Of a stretch of 64,000 nt of DNA, positions 18,156 to 28,536 are shown one piece after another. The translations under genes were made by a program, and so were the position numbers. The stretch comes from Candidatus Pantoea varia (lineage in GTDB: Bacteria > Pseudomonadota > Gammaproteobacteria > Enterobacterales > Enterobacteriaceae), in the NCBI RefSeq assembly GCF_900115075.1, contig NZ_FOVG01000001.1, forward strand, positions 1,612,001 to 1,676,000, given 5' to 3'. Numbering within the stretch: position 1 is the first letter of the stretch; the number at the start of each line of letters is the position of its first letter. Under the pieces are notes generated by a model. That model did not search any database. It saw only the letters and a list, made by a program, of their open reading frames with translations, and had not been told where the DNA came from.

Positions 18156-18787
18156 TATGCCTGCTCCGCCAGCCAGCCATCCAGCGCCGCCTGAAGTGAC
18201 TCGGTCACGTCGGTGAGCGATTGTGTGGCATCAATGGTGAGAATGGCAGGATCTTCTGCGGCCAGCGCCAGATAGCGCGCACGGGTACGTTCAAAGAAGC
18301 GCAGCGACTCCTGCTCAATGCGATCCAGCTCGCCACGCGCACGGGCACGCTGCAGACCGATATCAGGTGTCACATCAAGATAGAGCGTCAGATCGGGACG
18401 GAAATCACCTAAAACAGCATCGCGCAACGTCCGCATCAGTTCGCTGTCGAGTCCCCGGCCCCCCCCCTGATAGGCCTGAGAGGAGAGATCGTGACGGTCG
18501 CCAATGACCCAGGCACCGCGAGCCAGCGCCGGTTTGATTACGGTCTCCACCAGCTGAACCCGCGCCGCATAGAGCATCAGCAACTCCGCTTTATCGGTAA
18601 CCTGCTCACCCTCAATACCCTGCTTAACCAGTACCCGCAGTTGTTCTGCCAGCGGCGTACCGCCAGGCTCACGGGTGAAGACCAGATCACGGATGCCACG
18701 GGCATGCAGCGTGGCGACGATGGCGTCACGCGCAGTGGTTTTTCCGGCGCCTTCCAGGCCTTCAATGACGATAAACTTACTGTTCAT
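18155..18787 (-). CDS. tmk: Thymidylate kinase
   Basis: Converts dTMP to dTDP with ATP, an essential step of dTTP synthesis. 210 residues with P-loop GLEGAGKTT (10-18), DR(H/Y) motif region [17 protein letters not shown] and the Arg-rich LID near 145-160. The 5' end overlaps mltG by 11 bases and the 3' end overlaps holB by one, so this is a tightly packed operon. Confidence 0.97.
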   Translation of the reverse strand: MNSKFIVIEGLEGAGKTTARDAIVATLHARGIRDLVFTREPGGTPLAEQLRVLVKQGIEGEQVTDKAELLMLYAARVQLVETVIKPALARGAWVIGDRHDLSSQAYQGGGRGLDSELMRTLRDAVLGDFRPDLTLYLDVTPDIGLQRARARGELDRIEQESLRFFERTRARYLALAAEDPAILTIDATQSLTDVTESLQAALDGWLAEQA

Positions 18788-19796
18788 TTTTTTCCTTCAG
18801 CGTCTGCCGGTAGACCTGCACCGCTTTGTTATGGCTGGCAAGATTGGTGGTAAAAGTATGTCCGCCCTTGCCGTCGGCAACAAAGTAGAGATAGTTCGTT
18901 TTCTCGGGATGCGCCGCCGCCTGCAGTGAGGCTTTGCCCGGCATCGCGATCGGGCCTGGCGGCAGACCATTAATGATATACGTATTGTACGCGCTGGCGG
19001 TCTCAAGATCTTTGCGGGTCAGCGTGCCAGTATAACTGTCGCCCATGCCATAGATGACGGTGGGATCGGTCTGTAACCGCATACCGGTGCGCAGGCGATT
19101 GATAAAGACCGAGGCGACGCGCGCACGCTCCTCGCTGACGCCGGTTTCTTTCTCAATAATTGAGGCCATCGTCACCATATCCTGTGGCGTTTTATAGGGC
19201 AGATTGTCCGCCCGTCCCTGCCACACCTCATCAATGGTCTTTTTCATCCGCTCATGCGCGCGCTGCAGCAGCGACATATCCGTGGTGTTCGCCGTGTAGA
19301 GATAGGTATCGGGGAAGAAGTTGCCCTCCAGTTGCTCAGGCTCCACTTTGAGTGCGCTGGCAAGCGTGGCGAACTGATCGTCTTTCAGGGTATGCCGGAT
19401 GTAGGGCGCTTTACGCAGCTCACTCAGCCACTCTTTCAACCGCTGACCTTCCACGAACCGCACAGGGAACTGCGCCTCTTTTCCGCTGGCCAGCAGCTGT
19501 AACAGCGAGCGTACAGTCATGGTCGGCTCAAGGCGATAGGTGCCCGCTTTGAAGGTCGCCAGTTCCGGCTCCAGGCGCAGTAGCGCGCCAAACCAGATGC
19601 TGCGTGGAATAATCTTCTGCTCTTCAAGCTGAGCTTCAAGCGCAACCCGGCCCGTTCCGGCGGGCAGCGTGTAGATCGTTTCCTGTTTAATGGTTAACGG
19701 GGTGGCTGCAAACTGTTTAACCTGCCAGTAACTCAGCACCGCCGCGAGACCCACAATCGCCAGCAGGCCAGCGAGAATTTTTTTGCTTCGAATCAT
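18777..19796 (-). CDS. mltG: Endolytic murein transglycosylase MltG
   Basis: Inner-membrane lytic transglycosylase that cuts nascent glycan strands and so sets strand length. One N-terminal membrane helix (about 7-25) is followed by a periplasmic LysM-like region and the YceG catalytic domain. The conserved [10 protein letters not shown] at 211-220 holds the catalytic Glu region (E215 or E217, matching E. coli E218). [16 protein letters not shown] and [11 protein letters not shown] are further signatures. 339 residues. It overlaps pabC by four bases (ATGA) and tmk by eleven. Confidence 0.97.
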   Translation of the reverse strand: MIRSKKILAGLLAIVGLAAVLSYWQVKQFAATPLTIKQETIYTLPAGTGRVALEAQLEEQKIIPRSIWFGALLRLEPELATFKAGTYRLEPTMTVRSLLQLLASGKEAQFPVRFVEGQRLKEWLSELRKAPYIRHTLKDDQFATLASALKVEPEQLEGNFFPDTYLYTANTTDMSLLQRAHERMKKTIDEVWQGRADNLPYKTPQDMVTMASIIEKETGVSEERARVASVFINRLRTGMRLQTDPTVIYGMGDSYTGTLTRKDLETASAYNTYIINGLPPGPIAMPGKASLQAAAHPEKTNYLYFVADGKGGHTFTTNLASHNKAVQVYRQTLKEKNEQ

Positions 19797-20608
19797 GATG
19801 CATCCATTATCTTTTCACAGCTTGCCTGCAGCTGATTAAACAGCGAGCGCTCAGTAAACTGTACCGCTTCTATCTGTCGGACCGGCAGGACCGGCATCAG
19901 CGCGTTACATATCACCACTTCATCGGCGGCCAGCAGCTGCGCCGGTTCGCTTTTCACTACCTGACAAGCCTGACCTGCGGCGGCAAGTTGTGCCATCAGA
20001 CTCCGCCGCATAATGCCATTCACACCCGACGCTGAGAGATCAGGCGTGAAAATCTGCGTGCCCTGACGCCAGAATAAATTGGCCGCACAGCATTCCACCA
20101 CCCAACCTTCAGTGTCAAGCACCAGCGCCTCGTCGGCGTCTGTCTGGTCAAGATGAGCGCGGATCATCACCTGCTCCAGGCGGTTAAGGTGCTTGATACC
20201 GGCAAACTGTGTGTTGCGCGCCAGACGGATCGGGCTGAGCCGGAGAGAAGCACCCCGCTGCTTTAAATCGGCGTAGTGTTGCGGCCAGGGTGCCAGCGAG
20301 ACGATGCGCGTAGGTTCACCACAGCCGCGCCGACTGTAACCCCGTCCGCCGCTGCCCGCGCTGATAATCACTTTCAGCACCGCCTGGGTTTGATCCTGCC
20401 CGGCCTGTTTCATCTCTGTCTCAAGCTGATGCCAGTCGATGCCAGCGATCCATAACCGTTCACAGCCCTCTTTGAGGCGCTGAATGTGACTTTCCAGCAG
20501 CACAATTCTACCCTGACGCACGGCGGCAGTGGTAAAACAGCCATCCCCGAACTGCAGGCCGCGATCGCTGGCGGCCAGCGTCGATTGTTTTAACCCGTTA
20601 ATCCACAT
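19793..20608 (-). CDS. pabC: Aminodeoxychorismate lyase
   Basis: PLP enzyme that releases pyruvate from 4-amino-4-deoxychorismate to give p-aminobenzoate for folate synthesis. 271 residues of aminotransferase class IV fold. The PLP Lys is K139 in [13 protein letters not shown] start at ATG 20608 (MWINGLKQ): it aligns with the E. coli start and has AGGAGA upstream. A longer in-frame start at 20689 would run back through the fabF terminator, so it is rejected. The ATGA overlap with mltG suggests coupled translation. Confidence 0.96.
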   Translation of the reverse strand: MWINGLKQSTLAASDRGLQFGDGCFTTAAVRQGRIVLLESHIQRLKEGCERLWIAGIDWHQLETEMKQAGQDQTQAVLKVIISAGSGGRGYSRRGCGEPTRIVSLAPWPQHYADLKQRGASLRLSPIRLARNTQFAGIKHLNRLEQVMIRAHLDQTDADEALVLDTEGWVVECCAANLFWRQGTQIFTPDLSASGVNGIMRRSLMAQLAAAGQACQVVKSEPAQLLAADEVVICNALMPVLPVRQIEAVQFTERSLFNQLQASCEKIMDAS

Positions 20609-20655
20609 CGTTCTCTCCTGAGCGTGACCCGTGATTTCAGCGCATTTTGCAGGAT

Positions 20656-20684
20656 AAAAAAAGGCCCGCATCGCGGGCCTTTTT
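20656..20684 (-). terminator. Terminator of fabF
   Basis: Minus-strand hairpin AGGCCCGC-GAT-GCGGGCCT followed by a T-run, 16 bases after the fabF stop and before pabC. Confidence 0.87.
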
Positions 20685-20699
20685 AGCAATCTACAACGA

Positions 20700-21941
20700 T
20701 TACACTTTACGGAAGATCAACGAACCGTTGGTTCCGCCGAAACCGAAGGAGTTACACAGCGTGTACTCCAGCCCAGGAACCTGACGCGCGGTGTGAGGAA
20801 CGAAGTCGAGATCGCAGCCCTCATCCGGATTGTCCAGGTTAATGGTCGGTGGAACAGCCTGGTCGCGCAGTGCCAGAATCGAGTAAATTGATTCAACAGC
20901 GCCTGCGGCACCCAGTAAGTGTCCGGTCATTGATTTGGTTGAGCTGACCATTACGCTGCTGGCTGCTGCCCCAAAGACCGATTTCACCGCCTGCGCTTCC
21001 GCTTTATCACCGGCTGGCGTGGAAGTACCGTGCGCGTTGACGTAGCCGATCTGCTCTGGCGTAAGCTGAGCATCACGCAGCGCATTGATCATGGCCGCCG
21101 CGGCACCTGAACCATCTTCTGGTGGTGAAGTCATGTGGTAGGCATCGCTGCTCATACCAAAACCTACGATTTCAGCGTAGATTTTCGCACCACGTTTCTT
21201 CGCATGTTCATACTCTTCGAGTACAACAATGCCCGCGCCGTCACCCAGTACAAAACCGTCACGATCTTTATCCCACGGGCGGCTGGCCGCTTGCGGGTTT
21301 TCGTTACGGGTTGAGAGGGCACGTGCTGCACCAAAACCACCGACACCTAAGGGCGTGCTGGCTTTCTCTGTGCCACCTGCCAGCATCACGTCAGCATCGT
21401 TATAAGCGATGATACGTGCGGCATGACCGATGTTGTGCACACCAGAGGTACAGGCTGTCGCGATAGAGATGCTTGGACCTTTCAGGCCATACATGATGCT
21501 GAGATGACCCGCCACCATGTTAACGATGGTTGAAGGCACAAAGAATGGGCTGATTTTGCGCGGGCCGCCGTTGACCAGTGAAGTATGATTCTCTTCAATC
21601 AGACCTAAACCACCGATGCCGGAGCCAATTGCTGCGCCCATACGGCCTGCATTTTCGTCGGTAATAACCAGACCACTGTCCTGCATGGCCTGCATACCGG
21701 CCACAATGCCGTACTGGATGAAGGCATCCATCTTGCGCTGATCTTTACGCGAGATGTAGTCATCACAATTAAAATCTCTTACCAGACCTGCAAAACGTGT
21801 TGCATAAGCACTGGTATCAAAATGGTCGATCAGGGTAATGCCGCTCTGACCGGCAAGGAGAGCACTCCAGGTAGACTCTACGGTATTGCCGACAGGAGAC
21901 AACATGCCAAGACCAGTCACAACTACACGACGCTTAGACAC
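20700..21941 (-). CDS. fabF: Beta-ketoacyl-ACP synthase II
   Basis: Elongating condensing enzyme of type II fatty acid synthesis, with a role in thermal control of unsaturated acyl chains. 413 residues. The catalytic triad is visible: C164 in ATACTSG, His in [11 protein letters not shown] (near 304) and His in [12 protein letters not shown] (near 341). It follows acpP by 85 bases, and a hairpin in that gap probably reduces its expression relative to the very abundant ACP. AGGGAGG-type sequence lies just upstream of the ATG. Confidence 0.98.
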   Translation of the reverse strand: MSKRRVVVTGLGMLSPVGNTVESTWSALLAGQSGITLIDHFDTSAYATRFAGLVRDFNCDDYISRKDQRKMDAFIQYGIVAGMQAMQDSGLVITDENAGRMGAAIGSGIGGLGLIEENHTSLVNGGPRKISPFFVPSTIVNMVAGHLSIMYGLKGPSISIATACTSGVHNIGHAARIIAYNDADVMLAGGTEKASTPLGVGGFGAARALSTRNENPQAASRPWDKDRDGFVLGDGAGIVVLEEYEHAKKRGAKIYAEIVGFGMSSDAYHMTSPPEDGSGAAAAMINALRDAQLTPEQIGYVNAHGTSTPAGDKAEAQAVKSVFGAAASSVMVSSTKSMTGHLLGAAGAVESIYSILALRDQAVPPTINLDNPDEGCDLDFVPHTARQVPGLEYTLCNSFGFGGTNGSLIFRKV

Positions 21942-21986
21942 GTTCGTCCTCCAGGGAGGGGAAATAGGGAACTATGTGGGACAAAC

Positions 21987-22017
21987 AAAAAAATCAGGCG
22001 GTCGAGCGACCGCCTGA
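21987..22017 (-). terminator. Partial terminator/attenuator between acpP and fabF
   Basis: Minus-strand stem TCAGGCGGTCG-CTCGACCGCCTGA region followed by a T-run, eight or so bases after the acpP stop. It lies inside the fab cluster, so some read-through is expected and high acpP versus fabF expression could follow. Confidence 0.8.
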
Positions 22018-22026
22018 AGATATTCA

Positions 22027-22263
22027 TTAGCCTTTGTGGCTATTGATATAGTCGATCGCTGCCTGAACGGTAGTGATTTTCTCAGCTTCTTCGTCTGGAA
22101 TCTCAGTATCAAACTCTTCTTCCAGAGCCATCACCAGCTCAACGGTATCAAGAGAATCGGCACCCAGGTCTTCTACGAAAGATGCAGAGTTGGTGACTTC
22201 TTCCTCTTTCACACCCAGCTGCTCACTGATGATTTTCTTAACGCGTTGTTCGATATCGCTCAT
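22027..22263 (-). CDS. acpP: Acyl carrier protein
   Basis: 78-residue acidic carrier of growing acyl chains. The phosphopantetheine Ser is S37 in GADSLD. The sequence from [10 protein letters not shown] to INSHKG is almost identical to E. coli ACP. The start is ATG 22263; a longer in-frame extension upstream runs through the promoter and is not real. A strong promoter of its own lies at 22311-22339, with a FadR-like palindrome above it, and an attenuator follows the gene. Confidence 0.99.
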   Translation of the reverse strand: MSDIEQRVKKIISEQLGVKEEEVTNSASFVEDLGADSLDTVELVMALEEEFDTEIPDEEAEKITTVQAAIDYINSHKG

Positions 22264-22310
22264 ACTATTTAATTTCCTATCAAAACTCGCTTTCGCGATG
22301 GTTTTCGTAG

Positions 22311-22339
22311 TGTATAAAATGGTGAAAAAGATGCAACAA
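22311..22339 (-). promoter_or_regulatory. acpP promoter
   Basis: Minus strand: TTGTTG (22334-22339), 17-base spacer, TATACA (22311-22316). This predicts a 40-base leader before acpP, with AGGAAA near the start codon. Confidence 0.7.
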
Positions 22340-22348
22340 AATCCCGGC

Positions 22349-22359
22349 TGGTCGAACCA
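22349..22359. promoter_or_regulatory. FadR-like palindrome upstream of the acpP promoter
   Basis: TGGTCGAACCA has the form TGGT-N3-ACCA, like the FadR core in fabA (TGGTACGACCA). It lies ten bases above the -35 of acpP, centred near -50, a position open to activation. Assignment is by resemblance only. Confidence 0.4.
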
Positions 22360-22372
22360 CGATTTTGCGTTA

Positions 22373-22394
22373 TTTTGCGGTTCTAACCGCAAAT
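22373..22394. other. Hairpin in the fabG-acpP gap
   Basis: ATTTTGCGGTT/AACCGCAAAT is a near-perfect palindrome 25-45 bases after the fabG stop codon. It has no clear T-run, so it may be a 3' end stabiliser or weak terminator of the yceD-fabG transcript. Confidence 0.5.
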
Positions 22395-22417
22395 AAAGCA
22401 AATGATTTCGTGATTTA

Positions 22418-23152
22418 TCAGACCATGTACATTCCGCCATTGACGTGCAGCGTTTCACCTGTGATGTAGGCTGCTTCGTCAGAGGCTAAAAATGCAACAG
22501 CATTGGCGATTTCCTGAGCGTCGCCTAAGCGACCCGCAGGCACTTCCGCCAAAATACCGGAACGTTGATCTTCGTTCAGTGCCCGCGTCATGTCAGTCTC
22601 AATAAAGCCTGGAGCCACGACGTTGACGGTAATGCCACGTGACGCGATTTCGCGCGCCAGTGATTTGCTAAAACCAATCAAACCCGCTTTTGCTGCCGCG
22701 TAGTTTGCCTGGCCCGCATTACCCATGGTTCCAACAACGGAACCAATGGTGATGATACGGCCCACGCGCTTTTTCATCATGGCACGCAGGACCGCCTTAG
22801 AAAGGCGGAATACCGATGTGAGGTTGGTATCAAGGATATCCGCCCACTCATCGTCCTTCATGCGCATGAGGAGATTATCACGCGTAATGCCTGCATTATT
22901 GACTAAAATATCCACTTCGCCAAATTCAGCACGAATATTCTCTAAAACGCTGCTGATTGAGTCAGCGTCAGTCACGTTCAGTAACAGGCCTTTTCCCTTG
23001 TCGCCAAGGTAAGCACTGATGGCGTCGGCGCCACTCTGGCTGGTTGCAGTTCCGACCACTTTAGCACCACGTGCCGCCAGGGTTTCTGCAATCGCACGAC
23101 CAATGCCGCGACTCGCGCCGGTAACCAGCGCAACTTTACCTTCAAAGCTCAT
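22418..23152 (-). CDS. fabG: 3-oxoacyl-ACP reductase
   Basis: NADPH-dependent short-chain reductase carrying out the first reduction of each fatty acid elongation cycle. 244 residues. TGASRGIG (11-18) binds the cofactor, NNAG (85-88) supports the fold, and the catalytic residues are S138, Y151 and K155. It starts ten bases after fabD, in the order plsX-fabH-fabD-fabG usual for enterobacteria. Confidence 0.98.
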   Translation of the reverse strand: MSFEGKVALVTGASRGIGRAIAETLAARGAKVVGTATSQSGADAISAYLGDKGKGLLLNVTDADSISSVLENIRAEFGEVDILVNNAGITRDNLLMRMKDDEWADILDTNLTSVFRLSKAVLRAMMKKRVGRIITIGSVVGTMGNAGQANYAAAKAGLIGFSKSLAREIASRGITVNVVAPGFIETDMTRALNEDQRSGILAEVPAGRLGDAQEIANAVAFLASDEAAYITGETLHVNGGMYMV

Positions 23153-23162
23153 GATTTTCCTC

Positions 23163-24095
23163 TTATTCCTTACCGAGTGCAGCCGTCAGGGATGCCGTAT
23201 CGTTAACGGCAGCCGCAGTGAGGCTATCGACAATACGTTTCGTCAGTCCGGTCAGGACTTTACCTGGACCTATCTCCAGGAGCTGCGTCACGCCCTGTGC
23301 CGCCATCGCTTCCACGCTCTCAGTCCAGCGAACCGGGCTGTAGAGCTGACGAACCAGCGCATGGCGGATGGCCGTAGCGTCGGTCTCAGCTTTCACGTCG
23401 ACGTTGTTGATCACGGGCACTGCCGGTGCATTAAACGTCATGCTTTCCAGCGCAACTGCCAGTTTATCGGCAGCTGGCTTCATCAGTGCGCAGTGAGAAG
23501 GCACGCTGACCGGCAGTGGCAGGGCACGCTTAGCGCCTGCGGCTTTACAGGCAGCACCTGCACGCTCAACGGCTTCTTTGTTACCCGCAATGACCACCTG
23601 GCCCGGCGAGTTGAAGTTAACCGGTGAGACAACCTGGCCCTGTGCGCTCTCTTCACAGGCTTTGCGAATAGCCGCGTCATCTAGGCCAATAATCGCCTGC
23701 ATCGCACCGGTCCCTTCTGGCACTGCTTCCTGCATCAGTTTGCCGCGCAGTTCTACCAGCTTCACGGCATCCGCAAAGTTAAGCACACCCGCGCAAACCA
23801 GCGCTGAATATTCACCCAGGCTGTGACCGGCCATCACGACAGGCTGTTCACCGCCCTGCTGCTGCCAGACACGGTAGATAGCGACTGAGGCGGCTAACAG
23901 AGCAGGCTGAGTCTGCCAGGTTTTGTTCAGCTCTTCAGCCGGACCCTGACTGACTAACTGCCACAGATCATATCCCAGCGCGTCAGAGGCTTCACGGAAG
24001 GTCTCTTCGACCAGCGGATACGTCGCGGCTAATTCAGTCAGCATGCCCACGGTCTGTGAACCCTGACCTGGAAAAACAAATGCAATTTGCGTCAT
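23163..24095 (-). CDS. fabD: Malonyl-CoA:ACP transacylase
   Basis: Moves the malonyl group from CoA to ACP, supplying the elongation donor. 310 residues. QGSQ (11-14) forms the oxyanion region, S92 in GHSLGE is the nucleophile and H201 in PSHCALM is its partner, all at the E. coli numbering. It lies 16 bases after fabH. Confidence 0.98.
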   Translation of the reverse strand: MTQIAFVFPGQGSQTVGMLTELAATYPLVEETFREASDALGYDLWQLVSQGPAEELNKTWQTQPALLAASVAIYRVWQQQGGEQPVVMAGHSLGEYSALVCAGVLNFADAVKLVELRGKLMQEAVPEGTGAMQAIIGLDDAAIRKACEESAQGQVVSPVNFNSPGQVVIAGNKEAVERAGAACKAAGAKRALPLPVSVPSHCALMKPAADKLAVALESMTFNAPAVPVINNVDVKAETDATAIRHALVRQLYSPVRWTESVEAMAAQGVTQLLEIGPGKVLTGLTKRIVDSLTAAAVNDTASLTAALGKE

Positions 24096-24111
24096 CTTTC
24101 GTTCCTGTCAA

Positions 24112-25065
24112 TCAAAAGCGAACCAGCGCAGAACCCCAGGTGAATCCACCACCAAAGGCTTCCAGCAAAATAAGGTGTCCGGGTTTGATGCGGCCATCAC
24201 GAACCGCTTCATCCAGTGCGCTTGGCACCGATGCGGCAGAGGTATTGCCATGACGATCCAGCGTGACGACCACTTTATCCATGGTCATGCCGAGTTTTTT
24301 CGCGGTGGCGCTGATGATGCGCAGGTTAGCCTGATGCGGCACCAGCCAGTCCAGCATTTCGCGATCGAGATTATTGGCCTGCAGCGTTTCATCAACGATG
24401 TGGGCCAGCTCGGTGACGGCGACCTTGAAGACTTCGTTGCCTGCCATGGTGACATAAGCAGGTTGATCCTGATGGGCACGATCCTGATAAGGCAGCGTCA
24501 GCAACTGGGCGTAGCGACCATCAGCATGAAGATGGGTAGAGATAATCCCCTGCTCTTCGCTCTGACCCAGCACGACCGCACCCGCGCCATCACCAAACAG
24601 GATAATCGTGCCGCGATCTTCCGGATCCAGTGCGCGCGCCAGGACATCAGCGCCAATCACCAGAGCATGCTTAACCGCGCCATTTTTGATGTATTGATCG
24701 GCCACGCTCAGTGCATAGGTGAAACCTGCACAGGCGGCAGCGAGGTCAAACGCCGCGCAGTCTTTGATTTCCAGCATTTGCTGGATCATGCAGGCGGAAC
24801 TTGGGAAGGCATGGCTGGAAGAGGTTGTGGCGACAATAATCAGCCCAATCTCGTTCGCGTCAATGCCCGCCATTTCAAGAGCGCGTTGCGCCGCGCTGAA
24901 TCCCATGGTGGCGACGGTTTCGTCAGGCGCTGCAATGCGGCGCTCACGGATGCCGGTACGGGTAACAATCCACTCGTCCGACGTCTCAACCATTTTTTCC
25001 AGATCGGCATTGGTGCGAACCTGGCTGGGCAGATAACTGCCCGTACCGATAATTTTGGTATACAT
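24112..25065 (-). CDS. fabH: Beta-ketoacyl-ACP synthase III
   Basis: Starts fatty acid synthesis by condensing acetyl-CoA with malonyl-ACP. 317 residues of thiolase fold. C112 in AACAGF is the nucleophile; the His of VPHQANLRI (near 244) and the Asn of HGNTSAAS (near 274) complete the triad. The ATG directly follows the plsX stop codon (TAGATG), so translation is likely coupled. Confidence 0.98.
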   Translation of the reverse strand: MYTKIIGTGSYLPSQVRTNADLEKMVETSDEWIVTRTGIRERRIAAPDETVATMGFSAAQRALEMAGIDANEIGLIIVATTSSSHAFPSSACMIQQMLEIKDCAAFDLAAACAGFTYALSVADQYIKNGAVKHALVIGADVLARALDPEDRGTIILFGDGAGAVVLGQSEEQGIISTHLHADGRYAQLLTLPYQDRAHQDQPAYVTMAGNEVFKVAVTELAHIVDETLQANNLDREMLDWLVPHQANLRIISATAKKLGMTMDKVVVTLDRHGNTSAASVPSALDEAVRDGRIKPGHLILLEAFGGGFTWGSALVRF

Positions 25066-26106
25066 CTAGGCTTTGTCACTCCTGGCTAATACAGCATCAA
25101 GGCGCGCAGCAATTCGCTCGGGAATTTGCTGCCTCACCGCCTGCTCTGCCTGTTCTATCGCCACGGCGAACGCGTGTTGATTTGCTGCGCCGTGACTCTT
25201 GATCACTGTTCCGCGCAATCCTAACAGACAAGCGCCATTGTATTGGTCAGGGTTGAGTTGCCCGAAGCGCTTCGCCAGACGTTTCTGGATCAAGCGTCCC
25301 AGCAACGTCAGCCACCATGACCGTTTTTTACCTTCCCCTGATGACTTCAGCAGAGAAAGAAACATTCTTACCACGCCTTCCATGGTCTTCAGCGTGACGT
25401 TTCCGACAAAACCGTCACAGACCATCACATCCGTTTTACCGGTGAGCAACTCGTTACCTTCGAGGTAACCAATATAGTTGATTTGCGGTGATTCTCGCAG
25501 CACTACCGCGGCGTCGCGGATGGTTTCCAGCCCTTTGGTCTCTTCATGACCAATATTAAGCAACGCGACACGGGGCCGTGGAATACCAAGCACATGCTCA
25601 GCCATCACCGACCCCATCACGGCAAACTGCACCAGCATCGCACTGTCTGAGTTAACATTCGCGCCCAGATCCAGCACCACGGTTTTACCCTGCTGCTGAT
25701 GCGGTAAAACGGACATCAGCGCCGGACGTTTAATTCCATCCAGCGGTTTTAATAAGAGTGTCGACAGCCCCATCAGCGCACCAGTATTACCGGCGCTGAT
25801 GCAGGCCTGAGCACGTCCCTCTTTAACCATCTCCAGCGCCACGCGCATTGAGCTGCCGCGACTGTTCCGGATGGCCTGAGCGGGCCGCGCATCACTTGCA
25901 ATAACCGATTCGGCAGGGATAACCTGCAAACGCCCCGTCAGGGAGGAATCCGCTTTGGCAAGCAATGGCGTGAGGGTGTCGGGATGTCCGACCAGAAGAA
26001 GGAATAGTTCCGAATGAGAGGCCAGTGCCTGCAATGCTGCAGGCACTGTCACGCAGGGACCGAAATCCCCGCCCATGGCATCAATCGCCAGGGTCAAACG
26101 TGTCAA
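25066..26106 (-). CDS. plsX: Phosphate acyltransferase PlsX
   Basis: Makes acyl-phosphate from acyl-ACP, feeding glycerophospholipid synthesis. 346 residues. Signatures are [11 protein letters not shown] at the start, [10 protein letters not shown] near 105, and [16 protein letters not shown] near 230. It sits between rpmF (25 bases upstream) and fabH with no gap, the common ribosome/lipid cluster. Confidence 0.97.
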   Translation of the reverse strand: MTRLTLAIDAMGGDFGPCVTVPAALQALASHSELFLLLVGHPDTLTPLLAKADSSLTGRLQVIPAESVIASDARPAQAIRNSRGSSMRVALEMVKEGRAQACISAGNTGALMGLSTLLLKPLDGIKRPALMSVLPHQQQGKTVVLDLGANVNSDSAMLVQFAVMGSVMAEHVLGIPRPRVALLNIGHEETKGLETIRDAAVVLRESPQINYIGYLEGNELLTGKTDVMVCDGFVGNVTLKTMEGVVRMFLSLLKSSGEGKKRSWWLTLLGRLIQKRLAKRFGQLNPDQYNGACLLGLRGTVIKSHGAANQHAFAVAIEQAEQAVRQQIPERIAARLDAVLARSDKA

Positions 26107-26131
26107 GGTATCGCCTTGCTAAGCAAGAAAC

Positions 26132-26302
26132 TTACTTAACGATAACCTTGCGACCGCGGTAGTAACCGTCCGCAGTGATGTGGTGACGCAGATGAGTTTC
26201 GCCAGAAACTTTATCTACTGACAGAGCAGCAGTGGTCAGCGCATCGTGCGAACGACGCATACCACGCTTAGAACGGGTGGGTTTATTCTGTTGTACGGCC
26301 AT
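26132..26302 (-). CDS. rpmF: 50S ribosomal protein L32
   Basis: 56 residues: starts [20 protein letters not shown] and ends [10 protein letters not shown], the typical small basic L32 of enterobacteria without zinc Cys. Read directly from the minus strand. AAGGTCC lies upstream of the ATG. It lies 14 bases after yceD and 25 before plsX, as in E. coli. Confidence 0.97.
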   Translation of the reverse strand: MAVQQNKPTRSKRGMRRSHDALTTAALSVDKVSGETHLRHHITADGYYRGRKVIVK

Positions 26303-26316
26303 GGACCTTACTCCTA

Positions 26317-26838
26317 TTACTTACGCTTTAAACTGGCTAATACGGCAAATGGATTTGGTTTCTCCGCCTCAGGAGGCAGTTTGCCAAAGACCATGTCCGC
26401 CTCGGACACTTCACAGTGTTCAGAATCGTGCACCGGAACGACCGGCAGCGCGAGAATCAGTTCATCCTCGACAACCGCCAGCAAATCGATCTCACCAAAC
26501 TCGTTGACATCGACCGGCTCGTACGCTTCCGGTAATGCCTCGGCCTGCTCTTCAGAAGAGACAGGGCTGAAGCAGTAACTCACTTTTACGTGATGGGGAA
26601 AGGTCTGGTTGCAGCGCTGGCAACGCAACGTCACGTGTGCTTCAGCAGTACCCGTCAGCACTGCCAGACGTTGGTTATCAACCGCAAACGACATGGCACA
26701 ATCCACATCACTGTCCACACTAACGACCGACTCGGCCACACGCTCCACCTGTACAGATGTGTAGACACCCTGATAATCAAGGCGCTTCTGAGCGGTGCGG
26801 ACAGGGTCCAGCGTTAGGGGTAATTTTACCTTTTGCAT
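26317..26838 (-). CDS. yceD: YceD family protein (DUF177), 23S rRNA accumulation
   Basis: 173-residue acidic protein upstream of rpmF. Members are linked to 23S rRNA accumulation. A CQRC motif (near residue 75) with a further Cys downstream suggests a metal or structural role. The promoter TTGACT-N17-TAATAT ends only nine bases before the ATG, and no Shine-Dalgarno is visible, so the mRNA is likely leaderless. Its conserved last residues read [17 protein letters not shown]. Confidence 0.95.
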   Translation of the reverse strand: MQKVKLPLTLDPVRTAQKRLDYQGVYTSVQVERVAESVVSVDSDVDCAMSFAVDNQRLAVLTGTAEAHVTLRCQRCNQTFPHHVKVSYCFSPVSSEEQAEALPEAYEPVDVNEFGEIDLLAVVEDELILALPVVPVHDSEHCEVSEADMVFGKLPPEAEKPNPFAVLASLKRK

Positions 26839-26847
26839 AGGGCGCGC

Positions 26848-26876
26848 ATATTAACTTTGTAATGTCATAGAGTCAA
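26848..26876 (-). promoter_or_regulatory. Promoter of yceD-rpmF-plsX-fabHDG
   Basis: Minus strand: TTGACT (26871-26876), 17-base spacer, TAATAT (26848-26853). Transcription should start near 26841, two to four bases before the yceD ATG at 26838. Confidence 0.8.
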
Positions 26877-26978
26877 AGAAAAAGGCCGTTAAACAGCATC
26901 TTTCAACCACTATTCGCATCCAGTGCGGCGCACAGTTTAAAATGACTGTCACCAATTCGCTATCACTATTGAAAAAAA

Positions 26979-27566
26979 ATGACACCATCGATTCTTTTAG
27001 CTTCAACTTCACCCTTCCGGCAGGCATTACTGCACAAGCTGGGCCTGCCTTTTATTACCGCTGCACCTGAAGTGGATGAGTCGCCCCAGCCCGGTGAAAA
27101 TGCCGAAGCGTTGGTGACCCGTCTTGCTGTGGCGAAAGCGCAGGCGCTGGCAAAAACCTATCCCGGCCACTGGATCATCGGCTCGGATCAGGTCTGCGTG
27201 CTCGATGGCCAGATTACAGGAAAGCCTCACACGCCTGAGAATGCGCGGACGCAGCTGCGTGCCGCCAGCGGTAAGGCCATTACCTTTTACACCGGACTGG
27301 CCCTTTTCCATCCGGACAGTAACCAACTGCTGCACTGCTGTGAGCCCTTTGTGGTTCATTTCCGCACGCTAACAGACGCTGAAATCGCCGGGTATGTGGA
27401 AAAGGAGCAGCCATTGCAGTGTGCGGGCAGTTTTAAAAGTGAAGGGCTGGGGATTTGTCTGTTCGATCGGCTGGAAGGTCGCGATCCGAATACGCTGATT
27501 GGACTGCCGCTGATTGCGCTGAATGAAATGTTACAGCAGGCCGGCATCAACCCTTTAACGGACTGA
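26979..27566 (+). CDS. yceF: Maf-family nucleotide pyrophosphatase YceF
   Basis: Cytosolic house-cleaning pyrophosphatase; the YceF branch prefers m7GTP. 195 residues. LASTSPFR near the start is the Maf substrate loop, [10 protein letters not shown] near 70 holds the catalytic Asp, and GSFKSEGLG and [11 protein letters not shown] are conserved. Divergent from yceD and convergent with rluC, with only 13 bases between stops. The ATG is preceded by an A-run and a weak ribosome-binding site. Confidence 0.95.
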   Translation: MTPSILLASTSPFRQALLHKLGLPFITAAPEVDESPQPGENAEALVTRLAVAKAQALAKTYPGHWIIGSDQVCVLDGQITGKPHTPENARTQLRAASGKAITFYTGLALFHPDSNQLLHCCEPFVVHFRTLTDAEIAGYVEKEQPLQCAGSFKSEGLGICLFDRLEGRDPNTLIGLPLIALNEMLQQAGINPLTD

Positions 27567-27579
27567 TGCCGGAGAGCGA

Positions 27580-28536
27580 TTACGCTTTTATCTGACGCAG
27601 TTTATTCAGGCACTGCTTCAGGCCATCATCCAGAGGCGCTTCGACCCGCATCAGTTCGCCGGTACCGGGATGGGTAAAGGTCAGCGCCGCGGCGTGCAGG
27701 AACAGGCGTTTTAAACCCGTTGACGCAAGCTGACGGTCAAAGTCACGTTCACCATAGCGATCGTCGAAGGCGATGGGATGCCCGGCATGCAGCGTATGCA
27801 CGCGAATCTGGTGGGTACGGCCGGTGACCGGACTCGCTTTCACCAGCGTGGCAAACCCGAACCGCTCTTCCACTTTAAAGCGGGTTTCCGACGCTTTGCC
27901 TTCGCTGCTGACGCGAACCACTCGCTCGCCGCTCTGCAGAATATTTTTCAGCAGCGGTGCCTGAACCACTTTCAGATGTGACGGCCAGTTGCCGCTCACC
28001 AGGGCCAGATAATCTTTCTGCATCCCCTTCTCGCGCAGTTGCTCATGCAGGGAACGCAGCGCCGAACGCTTTTTAGCGACCAGCAGAATGCCGGAGGTGT
28101 CACGATCCAGGCGATGCACCAGCTCCAGGAAGCGCGCTTCAGGTCGCAGGGCACGTAATCCTTCAATGACGCCGAAGCTGAGTCCGCTACCGCCATGTAC
28201 CGCGGTGCCGGAAGGCTTGTTCATGACCAGCAGCGACTCATCTTCAAAGAGGATGGCATCGGCCAGTGAGGCGACTTTCGCCAGTTTGGGAGAAACAGCA
28301 TCTTCGTCGCGTTCCGCTACCCGAACCGGCGGAATGCGCACCTCGTCGCCCTCTTCCAGCTTGTACTCTGGCTTGACGCGTTTTTTATTCACCCGCACCT
28401 CGCCTTTGCGTACGATGCGATAAATCATGCTCTTTGGCACACCCTTGAGTTGGGTGCGCAAAAAGTTATCAATACGTTGTCCGGCATTTTCAACCGTGAT
28501 GGCGACAAAATGTACGCCGGGATTCTCTGTTTTCAT
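27580..28536 (-). CDS. rluC: 23S rRNA pseudouridine synthase RluC
   Basis: Makes pseudouridines 955, 2504 and 2580 in 23S rRNA. 318 residues: an N-terminal S4 RNA-binding domain (about 20-80) and a RluA-type catalytic domain with HRLDRDTSG, D144 being the catalytic Asp. GRTHQIRVH is a further motif. Divergent from rne, with which it shares a 573-base regulatory region. Confidence 0.97.
   Translation of the reverse strand: MKTENPGVHFVAITVENAGQRIDNFLRTQLKGVPKSMIYRIVRKGEVRVNKKRVKPEYKLEEGDEVRIPPVRVAERDEDAVSPKLAKVASLADAILFEDESLLVMNKPSGTAVHGGSGLSFGVIEGLRALRPEARFLELVHRLDRDTSGILLVAKKRSALRSLHEQLREKGMQKDYLALVSGNWPSHLKVVQAPLLKNILQSGERVVRVSSEGKASETRFKVEERFGFATLVKASPVTGRTHQIRVHTLHAGHPIAFDDRYGERDFDRQLASTGLKRLFLHAAALTFTHPGTGELMRVEAPLDDGLKQCLNKLRQIKA

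Noticed and set aside
20609..20689. N-terminal extension of pabC
   Set aside because: It would translate through the fabF terminator and lacks a ribosome-binding site; family alignment starts at MWING.
22264..22458. N-terminal extension of acpP
   Set aside because: It covers the acpP promoter and the end of fabG; ACP is 78 residues.
24175..25089. 304-residue plus-strand frame
   Set aside because: Lies wholly opposite fabH, whose catalytic motifs are intact.
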